Origin: Laburnicola sp. R22_1
Taxonomy: Eukaryota > Ascomycota > Dothideomycetes > Pleosporales > Didymosphaeriaceae
NCBI GenBank assembly: GCA_014281115.1
Contig: JACONQ010000007.1
Span: 1,178,001 to 1,242,000, forward strand
Length of the DNA: 64,000 nt
Reading direction: 5' to 3'
Shown one piece after another: positions 42,837-51,599 of the stretch. Under the pieces are notes generated by a model that made no database searches, had not been told where the DNA came from, and saw only the letters and a program-made list of their open reading frames with translations. Position numbers and translations under genes: made by a program. The first letter of the stretch is position 1; each line of letters opens with the position of its first letter.

Positions 42837-43606
42837 ATGCCTAAAGCAAAGAGTAAAAGTAAGAAGCCGGCAACCCGCGCAGCTCGGCCAAGTGCCCGCT
42901 CAGAGGCTGGCAATCGAGGTCGTCAGCAACGGTCGATCGCAAACAGAAGCACCGCCCAGGAACCAACTGAGGACGGAGACCGTCCAGTGTTCTTCTGGAA
43001 GGAGACGGAGAGAGAAGTTGGGTTCCTCTCTCCGTGGTACAAGTGTGTGTTCAAAGAAAGTGGCGTGCGATATACTTCTGTTGGACACTCCATACTAGCA
43101 GAGAAAGCCCGGCTATTTGGGGATAATGTAAAAATTTCCTTCTGGCTTTCTTCTAATCGCTAATAAACTCATAGGATGCACTGAAACAGATATTGGCCGC
43201 GGACACTGCAGAAGAGCAAAAGTTATGGGGAGGCAATATAAAGGGAATTAATGACAAAATTTGGGAAGAACGTACTGTTTCTCTCAATGATCATATGCCC
43301 TGTTCTTCTACTCACTGACTCTCAGATGCTTTGGATATTGCGACTCGCGCAAACATCGCGAAATTCTTCGTTTCAGCTCCCTTGAAGGGGCGGTTGGAGT
43401 CCTTCGGCACGAGAGAGTTTGTACTCGCATCTCCTCATGATCGATTGTTTGGAATCGGCTTTAACGCCGCGGACGCTATCCAAGTTGGCAAGGAACAATG
43501 GGGACAGAATCTATTTGGTCAGGCATTACATGCAACTCGGAGCCATCTAGACTACACATTGCGTAGCGCGACGGCGCGTCAATACGATGAGATGGGCGTG
43601 AGATAG
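42837..43606 (+). CDS. NADAR-domain protein (YbiA/RibX-like N-glycosidase fold)
   Basis: NADAR proteins cleave N-glycosidic bonds: plant and bacterial members act on early riboflavin intermediates, others on ADP-ribosylated substrates. Exons are 42837-43127, 43175-43271 and 43326-43606 (222 aa). Introns are 47 and 54 nt with good GT-AG ends. The N-terminus is a basic tail (MPKAKSKSKKPATRAARPSA), possibly nuclear-targeting. The domain follows: VFFWKETEREVGFLSPWYKC, YTSVGHSILAEKARLFGDN, KLWGGNIKGINDKIWEER, IAKFFVSAPLKGRLESFGTR, SPHDRLFGIGFNAAD and GQNLFGQALHATRSHL. The usual SxEQxM motif reads SVGHSIL here, and the usual WGIG reads FGIG, so catalysis may be altered. It lies just right of element E. 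Substrate unknown. Confidence 0.82.
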
Positions 43607-43707
43607 TCAATATTAGGTTGCAGCATGGCATATAATACCTCACAAAGCAAGAACCTTATCTCCTTATAGATCCAATCTATTGCTGCGATTACCTGCCATC
43701 ATGAGAC

Positions 43708-46700
43708 CTACCAATCACATATGACCTTGTTGAAGTAGATCTCAGCCCAGGATATAGGAGGACAAACGATCTCCTCTGGATTCACTGCTGCTTGACAGCT
43801 CACCGAGTCCTTGTTCGGACATTTCAATGTTCCAGGGCCTCTACCATCGCTCTTGTACACACATCCTTGAGCGTCTCCAGTTGTCATAGTCCATTCACCG
43901 TTTGGCCAAGGGGGATTTGTCCGTTCACCATCTGGTGCTAGTCGACATCTGTTCGTGCCATCGCCACATCGTAAAGATTCCTCTGTCTCACATACATACC
44001 AACTTGTTGTTGACCAAGGAATGTTGAAGAACTGCCATTCCATGTCATTGGAGATCTCATCAATATAGTTGACGTAGAAGACATAAAAGCGCTGTGACTT
44101 CTGTGGTTGGGGCGTTGGCGTTGGTGTTGGCGCCGGCGTTGGTGTTGGCGTTCAGGACGTTGGCTGCTGAGGAGGATTGTCTGCACCCTGATCAGAATCA
44201 CTTGTGCTAGGATATCCAGAATAGCGAATGTCGATGACTTCGTCCGGTCCAAGATCCCGTGGATTCACTGGATCCAGCTTATCTGCTGGGCCAAAAGGAC
44301 AAGGTGGCGTTTCATCCCCATCGTCATCATCATCGTCGTCATCATCATCATTATCTTTGTCGGGATCTTGAGGGTCTTGGAAACCTCCCTGGTCTCTCGG
44401 ACACGTGAGCAATGGAATGCATGGCCCGGGAGAGGGCCCACAACCAACGCATGGGAAGCCACAACCGCTTGGGCAAATCGGACCAGGAGGCCCAATGTCA
44501 ATGACTATTGGTGGATACGGCCCACCATATTTACGATCATCATCACTGCCCGGCGTAGGTGGTTCGGTTGGGTAGGGAACTGGCGTTATGGTTCTGGTAA
44601 CCTCAGGATTTTTATCGTTGGTAATAGGAGTTGGTGTTGGGCGAATACGTGGCACAGGACTAAAGGTAAATGCCGGACCTGGGGGAAATGATTGCTCCCA
44701 AAATTCTATGGTCCTCGTGGTAACCGGAGGGAGAGTTATGGTTGTTGTCTTGAACGAACGTGTCGTTCGACCGTCAAGAGTCCAGACGACCTCAAGGTCG
44801 GTGGTATACGGCGGCAAGGTAATGGTTGTTGGCGTAGGCAGAACCTTTGGAGGGAGGATAAAGTTGCAAGGCGGGCTGCAGGTGACATGCGGCGTCGGAG
44901 AGTTCCAGATCGCAGGGTCAATGTAGACATTTCCGTCGCCTCCATTATTGCCCCCACCACCACCGCCACCGCCTCCTCCACCACCATTACTTCCACCGTC
45001 GCCTGGTTGGCCTGGTTGGCCAGATCCATCGCCACCATTTCCAGGCGAGCCCCAACCACACTCAAACGTCGGTTCCGCCGGGCATTCTGATACACCAGGA
45101 GTAACATCTTTGGAACCTACAACACAGTTTGATTTTGGACTTTCGAGATTTCCTAGTAGAGTTTAGTATTGAATGAATCGGCCTATCGGAATGTGTACAT
45201 ACCATTCATTGCAGCAACACAAAACTCATAGTTCCAGACTCCCGGGAAAAGAAACGCAATACCTAAGCAAGGCTGGCCAACCACAGACAGGTCGGCCTTG
45301 GAGAAGTCTGAGGCGTTATTGATATTCCGCGTCCATGCTCGATAGTTAGCAGCGTTGGCAGAGCCATCAAAATTCAAGATTACCGTAGTTCCGTCTTTGG
45401 TGTTTACCTTGAGATTTGAGGGCGCCCCAGGTGCTCCAGCTCCAGGCTTGACTCGAGGTGGCACGGATGGGAAGCCAGGGCCTAGGTCTGTCCAGGTGCT
45501 TATGGCTAATACGTGTCTGTGTCCCGGCTTGAGGCCGTTGACTGTGATGGAGTTACCTTTGATGCCGCGCGACAGAAGCCAAGCACAAGGCTCGTCCACA
45601 TCGTATGTGAAAACTTCGTAAAGCTGCACGTTGAAGCCACCATCCGGTGGATCCCATCGCGCATTGAATCCATCCCCAGTGGGATTGATGACAATGTTCT
45701 TTGGTCCAGGAGCTACGCTCTGTTTGACCACCGCGCTTACCACACCTGAGTAGCTGGACTTTGTCTTGTCTCCGCAGCTTGTACGGACTTGAAACTCCCA
45801 GGTCTCTCCTTCTAGAACCCAAATCTGGTTGTATCGGTTGCTTGACAGCGCATACCATGTCTCTGTCCAGTCGCCGAATGAGCTACGCTTGCTTCTGATG
45901 TTGTAGCCTCGAGCACCATAAACCTTATCCCAAGTCACCGCAACACCGTAGGGCGCAGTCACGGCTCGGACGTTGACAGGAGTATTGCATGATGGCGCAG
46001 GAAGATTTGCAGGAACGTCGAGTGCGTTGGACCCAATACCATATTCCTTGTTGAGAACACGCGAGAAGGCTTGCGCAATCTGATATTCTCCGAGCTTGTT
46101 TGGGTGCAGCCCATCAAAGGCCGCGGGACAATTATCCGGCCCACCTGCAACAAATGAGTCAGCAATGAAATGGGGAGGATGAACTGCAGAACTTACAGGC
46201 ATAGTTCTCACTAAATTTAACAAGCTTGATTGGCGAGTTCGTTGTACTCCAGCCTGGGATCGCCGTTGCCAATTTCGAGTTGTAGTCGATAGTCATATCA
46301 ATCAAGTCTTGTCGTCCATTGATACGCGTACGCTGGGGCACGTTCGCAATTGCAAACTTGATGTTTCCTTTCGCATTGCGTGCGTTGTCTATGAGTTGCT
46401 TCATGTCAGATAGCAAACCATCTGGTCCGTTGATGAACCACCTCAGATCGTTGAAGCCAAGCTCAATAAGCACGTAATCCGGCTGATACGCCGCGACTTG
46501 TGCCGCAATTGTATTTTTCACCTGGGCTACCTATATCATGCAAGAAGGCATTATTAGAACGAGGTAAATACAGTTGAAAATGATCATGTACCTGTCGACC
46601 TGAGTGACAGAAGTGGTCTTTGTCAAACCCTGCGTCAACATCTAGTGCATATCCACCATTTACCTGATCTGGAGTCTGAGGTTGTGGCTGCCCTTGTAGT

Positions 46701-47022
46701 AATGGAGGTTGAGGAGCAGTAGGTTCTGCTGGCGTAAAGGTTCCCTGCCAGGGTCCCACGAACTCGAAGCCAATGTTATTAGCTCTCAGCCACTGCCACA
46801 GTCGGTACCGCCATGTATCTAAAGTGTGTTAGACATCAGCAGCAGTGATGAGCTAGATTGAAGCAGGATTTCTCAGTCTCCCTCAGCGCCGTGAGAGATT
46901 GAATCTCCAACGATCAAGAACTTGAGACCATTCTGGCGGACAGCTATCGTACTTGCAAGAGACGTTTGAACTAGAGAACAGAAACAAAAGACTATTCCTA
47001 GCCAGCGAATGAGCGATAGCAT
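43708..47022 (-). pseudogene. Secreted SGNH hydrolase with fibronectin-III-like and Pro-rich regions, interrupted by one stop
   Basis: Starts MLSLIRWLGIVFCFCSLVQT with a signal peptide (47022). SGNH esterase blocks: FLIVGDSISHGAEGD (nucleophile Ser), YVLIELGFNDLRWF and AAFDGLHPNKLGEY (Asp/His). Introns with good sites: 46593-46533 (GTACAT..GATATAG), 46193-46144 and 45203-45155 (approximate). Two fibronectin-III-like repeats follow (VTWDKVYGARGYNIRSKRSS and FNARWDPPDGGFNVQLYEVF). A Gly-rich spacer, a Thr/Pro-rich stalk and a run of ten Asp (44323-44352) come next. A TGA at 44154-44152 stops this frame, but the same frame continues (TPTPTPAPTPTPTPQPQKSQ) into a Cys-rich domain ending FNKVICDW at 43708. 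The first intron (after GAEGD, to 46819) has no GT donor, reading T|GAGAAA. It could be a real gene ending at 44152 or a recent pseudogene. Confidence 0.7.
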
Positions 47023-47370
47023 GGCTCAGAGAATGATGTGTCCGAAAGATCTCGTAGCTCTAACACATTGATGAGTGCCTTCCTTGTCCATTTGTGTATT
47101 CAGACATCACAATCTCTGCAACAGTATTCTTAGTTCAAGGTTCATACTATCTCCTGATCTGGTAGTCACCGTCCGAAATATGGTCGCTCTCTAAGTCAGA
47201 CTGAAATGAAGATTCTAGTCATTTTCGATGCCTATGGTAAAAATTCTGAGTCGTGATTGGTGAAGAAGTCGCATGACCTCGGCCCAACTTCACACGCGAG
47301 AGCTTACTTTCCTAATGCATTAACACCAACTAAGCCACCAACTTCTCTTTAGCTTGGCAACAGAGAGCAG
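47023..47370. other. Intergenic upstream of the SGNH gene
   Basis: About 350 bp, likely the promoter of the minus-strand SGNH gene. No other feature is recognised. Confidence 0.3.
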
Positions 47371-47590
47371 TACAGTCGCTAGCGATTGCGGCTTCACCCC
47401 ATCACACCGGCTGCAATATGTGTTGCTTAGCCTCACCTTCTGTAAATGGGTTAGCGCTGACTGTGGAACGCTAAACAGACAGTTTGACTGGTTAGCTATC
47501 AACAAAAAGTGGGCTGGACCCTTGCTGGCACATCGGCCTGAGTTGGTGTTGCTGCCTGTAAGGGTGAAGCCGCAATCGCTAGTGACTGTA
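47371..47590. mobile_element. TA-flanked 216-bp MITE, complete copy 1
   Basis: The element is 47373-47588 between TA dinucleotides. The ends are CAGTC[G/A]CTAGCGATTGCGG and its complement, about 27 bp, continuing CTTCACCC. Internal sequence matches copies 2 and 3 in the opposite orientation. TA duplication and length suggest a non-autonomous Tc1/mariner-pogo derivative. No pogo element in this window shares its ends. Confidence 0.88.
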
Positions 47591-47927
47591 ACCTGTCATT
47601 CTAAAGAATTCTCCTAGTCGACGTCGTATCAGGTACGCCCCGCCCCAGAACACAATGCGGATGCCTTGTGGTTAGTTGGCCCCCAAAAAGCCAAGAACAC
47701 CAATTATTATCTCGGCCAATAAAATGCGACTATGATTGACCATCCGGCACGGCACGGAAATTTGACCCCCGAATTCGGCGTAGTCTTAGGGCGTACCATC
47801 CTGAAATTTGGCTTCCGCCTTCGAGACTCTGAAGAGCGGCATCAGGCGCGAGGCGCAAATATTGAAATGCGCAAAGCCAGGGCCAAAAAGGTATTCATCT
47901 GACTGCCTGCCTGACGCCTCCAACAGC
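47591..47927. other. Spacer between MITE copies
   Basis: About 340 bp of mixed sequence with no gene or repeat that I recognise. Confidence 0.3.
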
Positions 47928-48133
47928 TACAGTCACTAGCGATCGCGGCTTCACCCTTACAGGCAGCAACACCAACTCAGGCCGATGTGCCAGCAAGGGT
48001 CCAGCCCACTTTTTGTTGATAGCTAACCAGTCAAACTGTCTGTTTAGCGTTCCACAGTCAGCGCTAACCTATTTACGGAAGGTGAGGCTAAGCAACACAT
48101 GTTGCAGCTGCTGTGATAGGGTGAAGCCGCAAT
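47928..48133. mobile_element. MITE copy 2, right end truncated
   Basis: Starts after TA at 47928-47929 with CAGTCACTAGCGATCGCGG and runs in the opposite orientation to copy 1. It ends abruptly at GTGAAGCCGCAAT (48133), where a separate tandem repeat begins, so the last 14 or so bases of the inverted end are missing. Confidence 0.85.
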
Positions 48134-48360
48134 GCCTGCAGCAATTTACGTGCAGCAGTGAGGGGAGAGGAGAGTGCGATGCAAGAAGAGAGCTATGCAG
48201 CTGTGCCTCAACCACACAGGAATCCTGTATCTCTACACCAGCCTCGCTGATGCTATGCCTTATGCCTGTAGCAATTTACGTGCACCAGTAAGAGGAGAGG
48301 AGAGTGTAATGCAGGAATAGAGCCATGCAGCTGTGCCTTAACTACACCGGAATCCTATAT
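48134..48360. repeat. Two tandem copies of a roughly 130-bp repeat
   Basis: GCCTGCAGCAATTTACGTGC at about 48134 and GCCTGTAGCAATTTACGTGC at about 48263 start two similar units. They share GGGAGAGGAGAGTG[C/T][G/A]ATGCA, then CATGCAGCTGTGCCT and a GGAATCCT tail. Differences include several C>T changes in the second unit. Confidence 0.75.
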
Positions 48361-48563
48361 ATCGCTTCACCCGTACAGGCAGTAATACTAACTAAGGCCG
48401 ATGTGCCAGCAAGGGTCCAGCCCACTTTTTATTAATAGCTAACTAGTTAAACTGTATGTTTAGCGTTCCACAGTCAGCGCTAACCTATTTACGGAAGGTG
48501 AGGCTAAGCAACACATGTTGCAGCCGGTGTGATGGGGTGAAGCCGCAATCGCTAGCGACTGTA
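48361..48563. mobile_element. MITE copy 3, left end truncated
   Basis: Runs from ATCGCTTCACCC (48361) to GCTAGCGACTG (48561) followed by TA. It has the same orientation as copy 2 and lacks the first dozen or so bases of the left end. It carries C>T-type differences (CTAACTAGTTAAACTG against CTAACCAGTCAAACTG in copy 2). Confidence 0.85.
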
Positions 48564-48788
48564 TCAGAGCTAGAAGTGACCGCACTACTATGCGGAAAGC
48601 TCGTATTTTCGGCGAAAGTTCTCTTTGGGAGCTTTATCTTGGCGTGTACCTGGTGGCCGTCGATATTCTTAGGTATGAACTAGTGGTATGTGAATCTAGC
48701 ACTTAGACTTGCGAACGATGAGGTATAATGGCGCACATCGTACCAGTTGCTAGAGTCACCACAAATGCTCTCTGTCTGCTCATTCACT

Positions 48789-50004
48789 ATGACCAAGACA
48801 TCATGTCTTGTTTCGCTTCTCTTTCTCTTTCTATCTGCTCTTGTAACTTGTGACGACATCGAACGCCCCAGGGGAACATCTCCATTGCCATCCTGCAACA
48901 GCTTCAGTCGGCACACGGTGTTGCTATCAACCAGAAGGAACAAGAGAACCTTTTCCTTACCCTGCCTTTGGTCGCGCCTAACGATACAGATCTTGTAGCT
49001 GTGGGGAATATATCAACGGCCAATGCCGCACCTCTTCAGAGTCGGGGTGAAGATTTTGCCCCAGGGCATCATGATAAACGTCAAGGCACGAGATGCTCCC
49101 ATCAGCTGAGGTTCGAGGGAGACGATGCATGCAGGGGATATGAAAACATGCCAGGATACGTTGACTGCCGTCAGCCCTGTCAATTCACTCGTGAAGTGGG
49201 TACACATTCGATGAAATTTATATAAATTCAGCTTACAGAAAAGGTTTTTCATGTCAATTACTGCTCGGAAGCCCGAAATCGACGAGTGCGTGTTCTACAC
49301 CTCTGGCTTGTCCAACACGGCAGTGGATTTCGTTCGAAGGCATAATGCAATAGGTGGTCGCAGTAGACTTACAACTATATGGGTCAGTAACATGTTTCTA
49401 CAATGTAATTGCCGCGTCCGACCGACGAACTGACCAGTCCTTTATTTAGGAGATATGGGGCGATAGATGGATGCCACAACTTACGGATCAGCGCTGGGAC
49501 AATGATATGCGCTGTATTGTTCAAGTCAATGTCTGGCCTGGGCGACGAAATACTGTTCGTCAACAATATTTTGAGCGTATGTCGGACACCATGGCGTACA
49601 TGTGCGGTGGTAAAGCCGCAATCATGGATCGCAACATCCGCCGTGGGCGAACTGGAAGGGTCAAACAGTCAAGCATTTGGAATCAAGTCGAGTTTCCGCG
49701 CCTGAAGATGTCAGGTGCAGATAAGTGGACTGATACGACTGGGCGCAATCGAGTGATTACGAGAGTCGATGCTATTGGGGAAAACATACAGACGATTCCG
49801 GACACATTAATTTGGTGGAGGAGCTGGTGGTATAGAGGTGGGCCAGATTGGCCTAACGAGTTTACGAAACCGTTCAAAAAGCGGGCTTTGGATGGTAACG
49901 AGACGGATAGCGAGACTTTTATCGAAAATGAGGCAATTGAGAAGCGAGATGTTGGTGATACCTCGATATTTGACGAGGGCGGAGCTTTAGAAGTTAACTG
50001 GTAA
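48789..50004 (+). CDS. Secreted Cys/Trp-rich protein of unknown function
   Basis: I do not recognise the family. Exons are 48789-48842, 48902-49195, 49239-49382 and 49450-50004 (about 348 aa). Intron 1 (59 nt) splits the signal peptide: MTKTSCLVSLLFLFLSAL joins LQSAHG, then VAINQKEQENLFLT. Intron 2 is short (43 nt) and its borders are the least sure. The mature protein has Cys at CSHQLRFEGDDACRGYENMP and VDCRQPCQFTRE. A conserved-looking block follows: DECVFYTSGLSNTAVDFVRR, then TTIWEIWGDRWMPQL, QRWDNDMRCIVQVNVWPGRR and MAYMCGGKAAIMDRN. The tail is WWRSWWYRGGPDWPNEF plus an acidic end. A DKR site (HHDKRQGTRC) before the Cys-rich part suggests Kex2-type processing. The layout suits an extracellular enzyme or effector; that is inference. 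Confidence 0.72.
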
Positions 50005-50678
50005 TGTGTTCGCAAAACTACTGGCTTTAATCAATTGGCTCTATCTGAACTCTGATCAAAGGACTCTTGTTTGATGCTTGCACGTCAATCTTCTTGTTGA
50101 ACATAGCTAAGCTCTCTTACTCTAATCATCCGTAGTTAGCTATGATACCGGTATCTTATGCCATGCAAACATATTGGGCGTGAGAGTCATATTTCATAAT
50201 CACTATGTGGCTGAGTTGTAACATAGATGTATAGTACCTCTTAGGCTAGCTGCGGTGGGTTTGTTTCGACAACTTCATTAATATCTACAGTTTCTTCAGC
50301 CCTTTCGTGTAGACAAGCACTCCTATTTTGCTTCATTTAAAAGCAAAAGTACAAATCATTGTTTAAATTAACCTCTGTAATCTTGATTTGAATAAGCTCC
50401 CTGGGGTTCTGGGGTAATGTCAGGTGCGCGAAGGTTAAGCCCTGCTAGCAAAGGCTAGTAAGCTAGTATACGTACTAGCTGCACCCGTGAATGACTATAT
50501 GTACTGTTCTGACTTAATGACCTGCGATGGCAGATCATTCTTTACCTTTTGGTTGCCTTGGTGTAGTGGTCAGAGCTGCACCCTGACAGGTAAACTCAAA
50601 CGGAGAACGGAAATATCCCTCGACGAGTGGCCTACATTAGTTCTATAGACATCTTTCTTAATCTTTTAGGCCTTTGGT
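50005..50678. other. Intergenic with a tRNA-like 5' half
   Basis: About 670 bp, mostly featureless. At 50549-50590 the sequence TTGCCTTGGTGTAGTGGTCA resembles the acceptor/D-arm and box A of a tRNA, but no matching T-arm or acceptor 3' half follows. It may be a SINE head or tRNA fragment. Confidence 0.25.
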
Positions 50679-51105
50679 CTACATCACAAGACAACTATCC
50701 GAACAATCCAGCTCGAGCATGTATGGATGTTCATCGTGGCCACAGTCATTTCCACAGCGGGGACAGTGCCAGAAATTATCGTTCGAATTACAGGAACAGC
50801 AATCTATCGACTTCGTCAATGTATGTTGTATATCTGCATGGGAGGTCGTACTTACGATATACGGTAGTCCAGTCCTTCAGCCTCGAGGTACAGCCCGACT
50901 TGTCACATGTCCCAAATGGTCGTTTGAGCGCACAATACTTTCTGATATTTTGATGATGCTCACAGCGGGCCTGGCGCGCTTGTGCCTCGGCTTTTCTCTG
51001 CATATCCAGTCTCTTCTGATGCTCAGCTCGTTCAGCTTCCTGCTGTTGTTCAAGTAACCTTTGTTTTTCAGCTGCTTGTCGCTGAAGGAGATGTTCCTCA
51101 TTACA
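50679..51105 (-). CDS. Small coiled-coil, Cys/His-rich protein, start unresolved
   Basis: Reading on the minus strand, a long charged helix (EKQRLLEQQQEAERAEHQKR continuing LDMQRKAEAQARQAR) leads into a Cys/His-rich region: CEHHQNIRKYCALKRPFGTC then DKSGCTSRLKDWTTVY. A 53-nt intron (50856-50804, consensus GTAAGT donor) joins HCCSCNSNDNFWHCPRCGND then CGHDEHPYMLELDC and the stop at 50679. The paired Cys-x2-Cys units suggest zinc binding. The 5' end is unclear: upstream of 51105 an intron-like stretch (GTATGT..) precedes any start codon. The clean splice and Cys conservation argue for a real gene or recent relic. The family is unknown to me. Confidence 0.55.
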
Positions 51106-51501
51106 GAACCATAACTATCACCTATAAGTATATATATAGGATCTAAACGGTCTTACATACCTTTGGTGAATTATCTGTTATGTTTTGTGTCGGAGCAAAA
51201 GGCTAACCTTCCACTCCTAAGAATAGAAGAATAATGAACCGTCACATTTTGCGCATATATTTGGCCTATAAAAAGGCTAATAGCGTAAGCCGCGGTTAGC
51301 ATCATTGTGGAGAAATACATGGCATGGTTAGTGTCGGAATGAGATCTTTATATATCCTGGCAATGATGTTAAATGAGGGCCAATAAAAAGGATAGTAGCA
51401 TAAATTTCCTGCCCAGGGTGGTTATGGTCACATTCGGTTTGCATCAAAACGTAGTTTTGTGGCGGCGCGTAAGCAATGCAGTCATAATAACCAGCGGCAC
51501 A
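51106..51501. other. Intergenic, AT-rich
   Basis: About 400 bp between the Cys-rich gene and the LINE target duplication. It may hold the missing first exon of that gene. Nothing else is recognised. Confidence 0.3.
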
Positions 51502-51599
51502 GGTGCTAAAATTATAGATAGATAGATAGATAGAATTGATTTACGTCCAGTAGACTTGGCTGAGAGCCTTTATCTACATAGGCCTCCCGTGGGGCATGG

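Noticed and set aside
44107..44691. 194-codon plus-strand frame opposite the SGNH gene
   Set aside because: It is the antisense of the Pro/Thr/Asp-rich region; low-complexity DNA commonly keeps both strands open.
48747..48998. One-base frameshift in the secreted protein gene
   Set aside because: A 59-nt intron at 48843-48901 explains the frame change and completes a proper signal peptide.
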